Notes under the pieces: generated by a model
Told to the model about the DNA's origin: nothing
The model's database searches: none
The model's input: only the letters and a program-made list of their open reading frames with translations
Assembly: GCA_016192645.1 (NCBI GenBank)
Contig: JACPTT010000084.1
Span: forward strand, 1-13,770
Origin: Candidatus Levyibacteriota bacterium
GTDB taxonomy: Bacteria > Patescibacteriota > Microgenomatia > Levybacterales > UBA12049
Reading direction: 5' to 3'
DNA length: 13,770 nt
Position numbers and translations under genes: made by a program
Part shown: one piece after another, positions 1 to 6,047 of the stretch
Layout of the letters: every line of letters starts with the position of its first letter
How positions within the stretch are numbered: position 1 is the first letter of the stretch

Positions 1-499
1 TATTGATAACCGGAATAATGACCAAACCTTCTTTTTTAGCGGCTTGAAAATGGGCTACGGTTTGGGCCTGAATCCCTTGCGTTGCATCAACCAAAAGTAC
101 TGCTCCCTCACAAGCGGCTAAAGTTCTTGAAACCTCATATGAAAAATCAACATGACCGGGAGTATCAATCAAGTTCAGCACATATGCTGAACTTGCAATT
201 TCTAAATTCGAATTTCTAAATCCTAAACCTTTTTGGTCATTAGAATTTTTAATTTGTGATTTGTTTAGGATTTCGTGCTTATAATTTAGGATTTGAGGAT
301 GCCAAAGCATCCTAACTGGGGCGAGTTTGATGGTGATTCCGCGTTCTCGGCTGATGGGATTTTGATCCAAGAACTGCTCATCATGTTTTCCTTTGGGAAG
401 AACGTCTGTTATTTCCAAAAACCGATCGGCAAGCGTTGACTTGCCATGATCAACATGAGCAATAATACAAAAATTCCGAATAAAATCCTGAGCCGTCAT
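1..499 (-). CDS. lepA: Elongation factor 4 (LepA), N-terminal part, runs off window
   Basis: Translational GTPase that acts on the ribosome (EF4/LepA family). About 166 codons are visible; the 3' end lies beyond base 1. Seen: the P-loop AHVDHGKS (residues 14-21), switch I/G2 region RERGITIK (51-58), G3 DTPGH (112-116), then the conserved stretch FSYEVSRTLAACEGA. DTPGH followed by SYEVSR and AACEGA is typical of LepA rather than EF-G or EF-Tu. The start is ATG at 499-497, because an in-frame TAA sits only 19 bases upstream (520-518) with no ATG between. No Shine-Dalgarno is visible, and a candidate promoter lies almost on top of the start. Odd: between ITIK and DTPGH there are about 53 residues, against about 21 in E. 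coli LepA from memory. The excess (about residues 65-105) is repeat-derived and stays in frame. The family call is firm; function of this copy is presumed intact. Confidence 0.95.
   Translation of the reverse strand, partial: MTAQDFIRNFCIIAHVDHGKSTLADRFLEITDVLPKGKHDEQFLDQNPISRERGITIKLAPVRMLWHPQILNYKHEILNKSQIKNSNDQKGLGFRNSNLEIASSAYVLNLIDTPGHVDFSYEVSRTLAACEGAVLLVDATQGIQAQTVAHFQAAKKEGLVIIPVIN
170..313. repeat. In-frame palindromic repeat element inside lepA
   Basis: AT-rich block of nested repeats within lepA. Outer hairpin 1: perfect 11-bp inverted repeat 170-180 / 185-195 with loop CATA. Outer hairpin 2: perfect 7-bp inverted repeat 296-302 / 307-313 with loop CAAA. Inner stem: perfect 11-bp inverted repeat 218-228 (AAATCCTAAAC) / 263-273. 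There are also direct repeats AATTTCTAAAT at 197-207 and 211-221, TTTAGGATTT at 264-273 and 285-294, and a 12-bp palindrome AAATTCGAATTT at 204-215. The block adds roughly 30 codons with no stop in the lepA frame. The outer arm of each hairpin encodes what look like native LepA residues (VLNL before IDTPGH; RM after APV), so the inner arms appear to be element sequence complementary to the flanks. The resemblance to Rickettsia palindromic elements is by analogy only. Confidence 0.75.
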
Positions 500-509
500 A
501 GGTTGGCTA

Positions 510-538
510 ATTGTAGCTTATTGTCGAAGCAACTGCAA
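510..538 (-). promoter_or_regulatory. Candidate lepA promoter, near-leaderless
   Basis: Reading the minus strand, TTGCAG (538-533) and TACAAT (515-510) are separated by exactly 17 bases. The expected transcript start (about 503) is only a few bases before the lepA ATG at 499, so the mRNA would have almost no leader, which agrees with the missing Shine-Dalgarno. The -35 match is weak (3 of 6). Confidence 0.4.
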
Positions 539-554
539 AAAGAGAGGTTTTTCC

Positions 555-1157
555 TTATGAGTAGGATGCTTGAGAAAATGGCTTAGCAGTTTGAAGAACA
601 TAGAGTTGTTCACGACTAAACGAATCTTGCTTTCCTTTTAACTCATCAACTTCGTCTCGAACGGCAAGTTCCATTGCTCCTAACACATCATCAACTCTCT
701 GTCGTGAACCCTCCAAATCATCTCCTAAAAATATTATCATTTCTGGCTCATATCGATCGGAAATAGTAAATTTTGACACAATGTTTTCTGTATTGCCGCT
801 GCTTGTACCCCAACGCAGTTCGCCTGTCTGAGTTTTTGAATCAAAAGACGTATCAATTCTATCCCAATGATCCAGCGCCAACCGTTTTATAATCCTGCTA
901 TAAGGATGCTCAATTAACCTCCCATCTCTTACATGCGTCCCAAAAGATAATTCAAGAACCCTTGGGCCCGGCATATTTGGAGACATTTGCCATTCCGTCA
1001 CATAAGGTTCGGGGCTAAATAGCTTTTTTAGGTCTCTCATTGCTTGTTCTCGGATTATTTTCATTGAGGGAAATTCGTCAACTTCTCCGGGCTTTTCAGA
1101 AACCACTCCCTCCGAAGCACCAATAGAAGAACGGGCAGCTTCTCGCAATAGCGTCAT
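555..1157 (-). CDS. Hypothetical protein, 200 aa, unrecognised
   Basis: I do not recognise this protein. It is soluble: there is no signal peptide or membrane segment. It is mixed in charge, with an acidic C-terminal half rich in D/E around residues 143-175 (LGDDLEGS, then RDEVDELKGK) and several aromatic/charged stretches (FGTHVRDGR near 73-81). The acidic part looks helical. It lies between murJ and lepA on the same strand, with 89 bases to murJ and 55 bases to the lepA start, so it could be cotranscribed with either. The annotated start (1157) has an AAGG only one base before the ATG, inside a hairpin. The alternative ATG at residue 32 (MKIIREQ) has no clear ribosome site either, so the first 31 residues are less certain. 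Its composition is less AT-biased and less lysine-rich than its neighbours, which could mean it came from elsewhere; this is weak. Confidence 0.6.
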   Translation of the reverse strand: MTLLREAARSSIGASEGVVSEKPGEVDEFPSMKIIREQAMRDLKKLFSPEPYVTEWQMSPNMPGPRVLELSFGTHVRDGRLIEHPYSRIIKRLALDHWDRIDTSFDSKTQTGELRWGTSSGNTENIVSKFTISDRYEPEMIIFLGDDLEGSRQRVDDVLGAMELAVRDEVDELKGKQDSFSREQLYVLQTAKPFSQASYS

Positions 1158-1159
1158 AC

Positions 1160-1184
1160 CTTAAGAACAAGATCGCTTCTTAAG
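1160..1184 (-). promoter_or_regulatory. Hairpin covering the start region of the 200-aa gene
   Basis: Perfect 8-bp inverted repeat CTTAAGAA (1160-1167) / TTCTTAAG (1177-1184) with a 9-base loop, ending 2 bases before the ATG at 1157. The only purine-rich ribosome-site candidate (TTAAGG on the minus strand) is part of the stem, so the fold could limit translation. Regulatory meaning is inferred; the stem is AT-rich and only moderately stable. Confidence 0.3.
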
Positions 1185-1246
1185 CTTATTATGCTTTTCC
1201 TATAATGCGCTTGACATTATCCTGACAAACTTTTCTAGAAAAAAAA

Positions 1247-2909
1247 TTATGGCTTAAGTCTTGTCCCATCGATAACCTCTTCGCTCTTTCCTAAGATTTC
1301 TCTCCAATCTCCAATCTTTTTAAACATGAGAATAAATGTTTTTGCTTCTTTTACATCAAATAACCAGGTAAGAAAAAGGTATAGTGATAGTCCGGCAAAA
1401 CTCGAGATGCCGGTTAGAAGAATAAGATTAACGGTTCTGGTTGTATCAAAGACTAATTGATCTAAAAGTTTTATTGGTATATATAAAGCAAATCCCGTAA
1501 AGATGGTTGCTAAAAAAATTTTTCCTTGAGAAAAAAGAAATTCTCTCCTGTGAAAGCCCCCTACTCTTTTATCAAGGATCAGAAACAAAAACAAAAGATT
1601 CAAAATGCTGCCAATTGAATAGGCAATAGCAAGCGTCTCTACCCCAAATTTATAGAAAATGATAAATAAAGCTCCTAAGACTATCATTAGTCCTGTTGTA
1701 ATTGTGCCAATAATAAGTGGCGTCTTAGTATCGTGAAGGGCATAAAATCCTCGCGATACCAGATAAATCAAGGCTTGGGCAAAAATTGAGATGGAAAAAA
1801 AAGCCAGTGTTTTGCCTGTCAAAACAGTTGCCTGCCAATCAAACTGCGAAGCTCCATATGCCAGACGGACAATCGGGATGCGCAAAACCAATAGAAGTAT
1901 TGAAACGGGCAAAACAAGATATAGCATTTGATTAAAACTTGTAATAAAGACCTGCTTAAATTCTTCTATTCTTTCTCTCTGCCGGGATAAAACCGGAAAA
2001 GCGGCTTGAGCAATTGTTTGTCCAAAAAGAACAATCGGCGCAAAGGCTAAAGTTTGCGCATAGTCAAAAATAACATAGTTTCTCCCAGGAGAGGAAAGAA
2101 AAGAAATAAGCGTAACCGTTGCCAGTGTCCCGACCTGAAAAACCGCAATCGAAAGAGTCCTTGGCCACATAAGGCGCAAGACCTCAAGCACCCCCGAAGT
2201 CCTAAAGCGCAAGGAAGGAATAAATGAAAAACCCACTTTTTTTACCATAGGAAGTTGAATAAGAACAAAAACAAACGCTCCGAAGATAACGCCGTATGCC
2301 GGAGCAAAAATTCCAACAGTTGGAGAAAAAACCACGATACCAAAAATTACTCCTAAGTTATAAAATGCAGCGGCAATTCCCGGTATAAAAAAATGGTTGT
2401 ATGACTGAAGCACCGCCGCTAAAAAACTTCCCAAAATAAAAAAAATCTCTCCAAAAAGGATAATTCTCATAAGAGAGGCCATTAGCTGTATTTGCTCTTG
2501 AGAAAATCCAGGCGCAATAAGGCTTAAAAAAAATTGCGCAAATAGGAAAAGGATTGTTGCCAGCAACAAAAAAATAATTAACCCTAATGTCAGAAGATTT
2601 GATCCTATTCTGTTTGCTTCTTGAATCTTTCCTTTTCCAACGTATTCATTCAGAAAACACAGGGATAAAAGCGGAGGAAAGAGCTCCGGCAATAATCAGT
2701 TGAAACAAAAAATCAGGAAGTCGTGCTGAAGCTAGGTAAACCCCTAAGGTGTCTGAGGCGCCGAAAATGGAAACCAAAAGTCTCTGGCGGAAAAGCCCCA
2801 AAACTTGGGAAAAAATGACTGTTATCATAATGATAAAGGCGGCGGATAAGATATTTGTTTGGCGCTTAAGAAGAAGATTTACTCCGTTTTTAAAAAAACG
2901 ATAAGGCAT
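1247..2909 (-). CDS. murJ: MurJ/MviN lipid II flippase, interrupted by a frameshift
   Basis: Polytopic membrane protein of the MurJ (MviN) family that moves lipid-linked peptidoglycan precursor across the cytoplasmic membrane. The N-terminal part (2909 to 2646, 87 codons) has the family signature: SQVLG, RQRLLVSIFGASDT, SARLPDFLFQLIIAGALSSAFIPVF. It then hits TGA directly after FSE. The rest (2644 down to 1247) continues in another frame from EYVGKGKIQEANRI through about a dozen further hydrophobic segments. Removing one copy of the tandem 4-mer ATTC-ATTC (plus strand 2644-2651) restores FSEYVGKGK and one reading frame of 552 residues, the normal MurJ length. The start ATG at 2909 follows a good extended -10. 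As written the gene makes only an 87-residue stub. A downstream fragment could start at an internal codon around 2692, but would lack TM1 and TM2. Whether the break is real or a consensus error cannot be decided here. Confidence 0.92.
2644..2651. repeat. 4-bp tandem duplication that breaks murJ
   Basis: ATTCATTC on the plus strand (GAATGAAT in the gene sense). The duplicate unit creates the in-frame TGA. Deleting one unit gives TCT GAA TAC GTT (S-E-Y-V) and an uninterrupted MurJ. Confidence 0.8.
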
Positions 2910-2910
2910 A

Positions 2911-2939
2911 TTGTTTTCTACAGTATAGCATGCTAAAAT
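2911..2939 (+). promoter_or_regulatory. rpsT promoter, leaderless, overlapping the divergent murJ promoter
   Basis: TTGTTT (2911-2916), 17-base spacer, TAAAAT (2934-2939) preceded by an extended -10 TGC (2931-2933). A start 6-7 bases downstream falls on or next to the A of the rpsT ATG at 2946, so the message is probably leaderless; no Shine-Dalgarno is present in the 7 bases between. The centre is the palindrome TAGCATGCTA (2926-2935). Confidence 0.6.
2922..2930 (-). promoter_or_regulatory. murJ extended -10 element
   Basis: On the minus strand TGCTATACT: extended -10 TGC (2930-2928) followed by TATACT (2927-2922), 12 bases before the murJ ATG at 2909. The predicted leader is about 6 bases. 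No good -35 is seen at the right distance, as expected of an extended -10 promoter. It abuts the rpsT element through a shared palindrome. Confidence 0.5.
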
Positions 2940-2945
2940 AATCCA

Positions 2946-3176
2946 ATGCCAGTAACAAAATCAGCAAACAAAAAATTACGTCAAGACAGAATTAGACAAG
3001 CAAGAAACCAAAAGCTAAAAGCGCGCCTTTTGCGCCTTATTAAAGGGGCCAAAAAGCAGCCTACAAAAAAGAAAGTTTTGGAGGCTATAAAAACCGCTGA
3101 TAAATCAGTAAAAAAACATCTCCTGCATAAAAATAAAGCGGCAAGAATTAAATCAAGTCTTGCAAAACTCCTCTAA
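2946..3176 (+). CDS. rpsT: Small ribosomal subunit protein bS20
   Basis: Primary 16S rRNA-binding protein of the small subunit. The 76-residue protein is highly basic and fully helical in character. It starts with MPVTKSANKKLRQD and ends with the family signature KKHLLHKNKAARIKSSLAKLL (last 21 residues), close to the usual S20 ending in which a His-Lys-Asn-Lys-Ala-Ala-Arg block precedes SxLAKxL. It is about ten residues shorter than typical S20 (about 85-90), consistent with a reduced CPR-type genome. It is divergent from murJ with a 36-base gap. No ribosome site is visible, and the promoter appears to start transcription at the ATG. In E. coli S20 represses its own translation; nothing here shows that. 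No clear terminator follows before the next promoter. Confidence 0.95.
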   Translation: MPVTKSANKKLRQDRIRQARNQKLKARLLRLIKGAKKQPTKKKVLEAIKTADKSVKKHLLHKNKAARIKSSLAKLL

Positions 3177-3183
3177 TTATTTT

Positions 3184-3212
3184 TTGACAAAAGATTCAAA
3201 AACTCCTAGACT
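3184..3212 (+). promoter_or_regulatory. sigma70-type promoter of the pilus/glycan operon
   Basis: TTGACA (3184-3189, perfect -35), 17-base spacer, TAGACT (3207-3212). Expected transcript start is near 3219, giving a leader of about 13 bases that contains the purine-rich AAGAAG just before the ATG at 3232. It is the only strong promoter seen before the run of tightly linked genes ending at 12073. Confidence 0.65.
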
Positions 3213-3231
3213 AAGAAGAGAATAAGAAGAA

Positions 3232-3771
3232 ATGAACTCCATCGCAATTAACCTTGTTAAAGGACAAGATAAGGGTTTTCTTGATAAATTCATAAATTGG
3301 GCGTTAACTGTTGGGCGCTTGGTTGTAATCCTAACAGAACTTGTAGCGCTCTTAGCGTTTTTGTATCGCTTTTCTTTGGATCGGCAACTAATAGACCTGC
3401 ATGATCAAATATCGCAAAAACAAGCCGTGGTAAAGCTCCTAAAACAAAACGAGGACGCTTATCGAAGCATCCAAGAGCGGCTTTTTCTTACCTCAACGCT
3501 TATTAAATCAGGACAAGAAACAACCCAGATATTCTCAGACATTTTGAACTTTGCTCCGCCTGATTTTACTTTTAATAATATTCTGCTTTCTCAAGATACT
3601 GTAAGAATTGATGCCAGCGCCCAATCCGTTTCTTCTCTTACGGGTTTTATTAGAGATATTAAAAGCTATAAGAAAACAAGCTCTGTAAGCTTAGACAAAA
3701 TCGAAAACAAAACGGTGGGTAGCGCAATCGCAGTTAGTATTACCGTACGTCTTAAAAAGGCGGATTATTAA
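3232..3771 (+). CDS. pilN: PilN-like type IV pilus inner-membrane platform protein
   Basis: Bitopic inner-membrane protein that, in type IV pilus and type II secretion systems, pairs with PilO to link the cytoplasmic PilM ring to the periplasmic or extracytoplasmic part. The 179-residue protein has the PilN layout: short cytoplasmic N-terminus beginning with the INLV-type motif (residues 5-9), one membrane segment at about 26-47, a coiled coil at about 52-85 (LIDLHDQISQKQAVVKLL), then a small ferredoxin-like domain (about 100-178). Length is near the family norm (about 180-200). It begins the operon 13 bases after the predicted transcript start, and is followed one base later by the PilO-like gene. 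No pilM lies immediately upstream; rpsT is there instead. The call rests on architecture and context more than on catalytic motifs, since the family has none. Confidence 0.75.
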   Translation: MNSIAINLVKGQDKGFLDKFINWALTVGRLVVILTELVALLAFLYRFSLDRQLIDLHDQISQKQAVVKLLKQNEDAYRSIQERLFLTSTLIKSGQETTQIFSDILNFAPPDFTFNNILLSQDTVRIDASAQSVSSLTGFIRDIKSYKKTSSVSLDKIENKTVGSAIAVSITVRLKKADY

Positions 3772-3772
3772 A

Positions 3773-4384
3773 ATGCTGTTAGGTAAAAAAGTTTTTGCAA
3801 ATCTTTCGAAAAACAAGTATTGGGAGATGCTTCCCAATCTTAAAGAGGAAAAAGCCAAAAATTTTACCACTCTTATTTTAACGCTTCTTGCTCTTTCATT
3901 TTTTGGCTTCTTTGCAATTAGCCCGACACTTTCAACTATAGCCCAGCTTAAAAGGGAAATTGCCGATAATGAATTTGTAGATCAAAGGCTTGGGGAAAAA
4001 ATCCAAAACCTATCTCTTCTTCAGAAGGAATATAGTCTTTTAGAAAAAGATCTGCCCGCTGTTTTTTCCGCAGTACCGCAATCTCCGAATACACCGCTTT
4101 TGGTTGGACAAATACAATTTTTGGCTTTACAATCTTCTCTTTCAATCACAAGGCTTCAGGTATTTCAGGTTGAGCTTTCTCAAAAGACAGATAAAAGCGG
4201 CTCTTCCTCCTTTGCCTTCTCCCTAGGGGCTCAAGGAACAACTCCTCAGCTTACAAATTTTCTTAATTCGCTTCTTCGGTTTGAACGCGTCATAACGGTG
4301 GAAAATATATCTTTTACTAAAGGCTCTGACAAAGAGGAGATGTTAAAATTAGATTTAAAAGGAAAGGCTTACTTTAAAAAATGA
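3773..4384 (+). CDS. pilO: PilO-like type IV pilus inner-membrane platform protein
   Basis: Partner of PilN; the two form a heterodimer in the inner membrane during pilus assembly. The 203-residue protein has a cytoplasmic N-terminus, one membrane segment at about 31-51, a coiled coil at about 56-95 (LKREIADNEFVDQRLGEKIQ) and a C-terminal ferredoxin-like domain. Family-like features are the LxxxLPxxxxxP stretch (EKDLPAVFSAVPQSPNTPLL, about 91-110), followed by an LALQSSLSITRLQV strand-helix boundary. The start ATG lies one base after the pilN stop, and the stop overlaps the next start by ATGA, so translation is probably coupled. Slightly longer than PilN, as usual. Adjacent PilN and PilO with matched architecture support each other; a type II secretion GspL/GspM-type role cannot be excluded by sequence alone. 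Confidence 0.78.
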   Translation: MLLGKKVFANLSKNKYWEMLPNLKEEKAKNFTTLILTLLALSFFGFFAISPTLSTIAQLKREIADNEFVDQRLGEKIQNLSLLQKEYSLLEKDLPAVFSAVPQSPNTPLLVGQIQFLALQSSLSITRLQVFQVELSQKTDKSGSSSFAFSLGAQGTTPQLTNFLNSLLRFERVITVENISFTKGSDKEEMLKLDLKGKAYFKK

Positions 4385-4680
4385 AACAGAAAGACTTAGT
4401 TTTTTTGCTCGCATCAACAGCTATTCTTGTACTTGCCTGGATAGCCTTTAGTGTGTACTACAACTTGAGAACTTCTACCATTCCGGAAAACATCAACACT
4501 CAGATTACTCCCATACAACCGGTTTTTGACAAAAAAACCCTAGAAGCTCTAAAGCAAAGAGAAAAAACAGTGCCGGTGTACAAGGTGGAAAGTGAGCCAA
4601 CACCTATTGGCTCGCCATCTGCCGAAAGCTCATTGACTGAGGCAGAACAAGCAACCCAAGGAGGAGGTCTATCACCATGA
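4381..4680 (+). CDS. Small single-TM protein in the pilus operon, unrecognised
   Basis: A 99-residue protein with one membrane segment close to the N-terminus (about residues 7-27, LVFLLASTAILVLAWIAFSV) and an extracytoplasmic, low-complexity tail rich in T, P, E, S and Q. The middle holds VFDKKTLEALKQREK (about 50-64), a short amphipathic helix. It overlaps the pilO stop by ATGA and the following surface-protein gene by ATGA, so it is cotranslated with them. It sits where pilP would sit in a classical pilMNOPQ cluster, but has no lipobox cysteine and no visible PilP beta domain, so it is not called PilP. A role as a small accessory subunit contacting PilN/PilO is inferred from position only. 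Confidence 0.7.
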   Translation: MKQKDLVFLLASTAILVLAWIAFSVYYNLRTSTIPENINTQITPIQPVFDKKTLEALKQREKTVPVYKVESEPTPIGSPSAESSLTEAEQATQGGGLSP

Positions 4681-6047
4681 GAAGAAGCATCTGGGAAAAA
4701 CGGCTGCCAACGTTTTTGGGCGTACTCGTCATCGCGGTTGGCATCGGAGTAACTTCGCTGCTTGTAAAAACCGGTGTCGTTTTTATTGGAAGAGCTGCGC
4801 CGTCGGAAATACCAGAAAATATAAGGATTACCAATGTTTCCGATACTGCTTTTACCGTATCCTACACCACAGAGGCTAAAGTCCTTGGTACCATCTCCTT
4901 TGGCAAAAACGAGAGCTTGGGAAATATAGCGGTTGACGACAGAGACCAAGCCGAAAGTATATCCATTTATCAAACACATCACATAACCGCAAAAGGTCTT
5001 ACGCCTTCAACAAAATATTTCTTTGTAATAAATTCTGGACAGAACACTTTTTCCAATAACAATGTTCCTTTTAGCGTCGCTACTACAACCGCGAATCAAA
5101 CCACGTCTTCTTCACAAAAAAAAGTTACCGGAAAGGTAATTACCCCCGATGCTTCAATTCCTGCCGAAGCAATTGTTTATCTTGCTTCGGAAGGTGAACA
5201 AACTGTGTCTGTATTTCTTAAAGTCGACGGCAGTTATTCTCTGTCTCTTAATTCTTTAGTAAACCAAACCGACGATTCGATTATTCAAATAATTGTTGTC
5301 TCGCCCTCGCAACAATCAAATGTTACTGTTTCTACAAAACAGGCAAATCCGGTCCCTTTAATAATTCTTTCCAAAAATTATGACTTTACAACGAGCACCT
5401 TGCCCATTGCAACTTCCTCAGCAGCTGCATCACCGTCTGCAGAGATTAATTTTCCAACACTTTTAGTATCTCCCGGTTCGTCTTCAGAACCCCAGATAAC
5501 AACCCCCAAAAAGGATGAAGGTTTTTCAGACGATCAGCCTCTTTTTAAAGGCACTGCGTCCCCTGGAACAACAGTAAAAATTACTATAAACTCCGAAGAG
5601 CAAATACAGACCCAAGTAGTCGTTGATAAAGCGGGAAATTGGAGTTATCGTCCTGACAAATCACTTAGTCCGGGACAGCATACAATAACTATCACCGCGC
5701 AAGATAAATTTGGAATACTCAAGACAATCACCCAGTCATTTACCGTCTACGCTCAAGGGACGCAGGTCGATCAAACAGCAACTCCCTCGGCTACCCCGAC
5801 TCTTACTATAACGCCTACCCCGCAGGCAACTGTCTCAGCAACACCGACCCTAACACCTACTCCCACTCCAACCCCGATTGAATCGGGTCCAACGCCAACT
5901 CCTACGAAGCCTCCTTCTGAGGCAACCAAAGGCGGACTTGCCGAACCGGGAAACAAAACCTGGATAATCGGTGGTATTGCCGCATTTGCCACAATGGCTG
6001 TTGGCGCTCTTCTCTTCTTCCTAACGCGCGGCTCTGCTTCTTTATGA
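4677..6047 (+). CDS. Surface protein with FN3, Ig-like and Thr/Pro-rich regions
   Basis: Likely cell-surface protein of 456 residues, anchored by membrane segments at both ends. N-terminal segment about 12-33. Fibronectin type III-like domain about 42-135 (IPENIRITNVSDTAFTVSYT, then GLTPSTKYFFVI). A second beta domain about 149-232 (VTGKVIT, DGSYSLSL) resembles carboxypeptidase-regulatory/SdrD_B-like folds. Bacterial Ig-like domain about 275-357 (PLFKGTASPGTTVKI, AGNWSYRPDKSLSPGQHTIT). Thr/Pro linker about 366-412 (PTPTPT runs), then GGLAEPGNKT, a hydrophobic segment 428-449 and a short tail with one Arg. This tail looks like a sortase-type or membrane-stop anchor. The start is supported by a strong ribosome site, AGGAGGAGGT at 4659-4668, 8-9 bases before the ATG. 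It overlaps both neighbours by ATGA. Binding partner unknown; adhesion or glycan binding is inferred. Confidence 0.8.
   Translation: MRRSIWEKRLPTFLGVLVIAVGIGVTSLLVKTGVVFIGRAAPSEIPENIRITNVSDTAFTVSYTTEAKVLGTISFGKNESLGNIAVDDRDQAESISIYQTHHITAKGLTPSTKYFFVINSGQNTFSNNNVPFSVATTTANQTTSSSQKKVTGKVITPDASIPAEAIVYLASEGEQTVSVFLKVDGSYSLSLNSLVNQTDDSIIQIIVVSPSQQSNVTVSTKQANPVPLIILSKNYDFTTSTLPIATSSAAASPSAEINFPTLLVSPGSSSEPQITTPKKDEGFSDDQPLFKGTASPGTTVKITINSEEQIQTQVVVDKAGNWSYRPDKSLSPGQHTITITAQDKFGILKTITQSFTVYAQGTQVDQTATPSATPTLTITPTPQATVSATPTLTPTPTPTPIESGPTPTPTKPPSEATKGGLAEPGNKTWIIGGIAAFATMAVGALLFFLTRGSASL

Noticed and set aside
1201..1232. Plus-strand promoter from TTGACA at 1211
   Set aside because: There is no -10 at the right spacing and no plus-strand gene downstream.
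4500..4982. Open frames on the minus strand opposite the 99-aa and FN3 genes (also 4604-4834)
   Set aside because: They lie opposite well-supported genes with overlaps and ribosome sites, and their translations show no domain or sensible composition.
5771..5992. Val/Gly-rich minus-strand frame
   Set aside because: It is the antisense reading of the Thr/Pro-rich linker codons and has no independent support.
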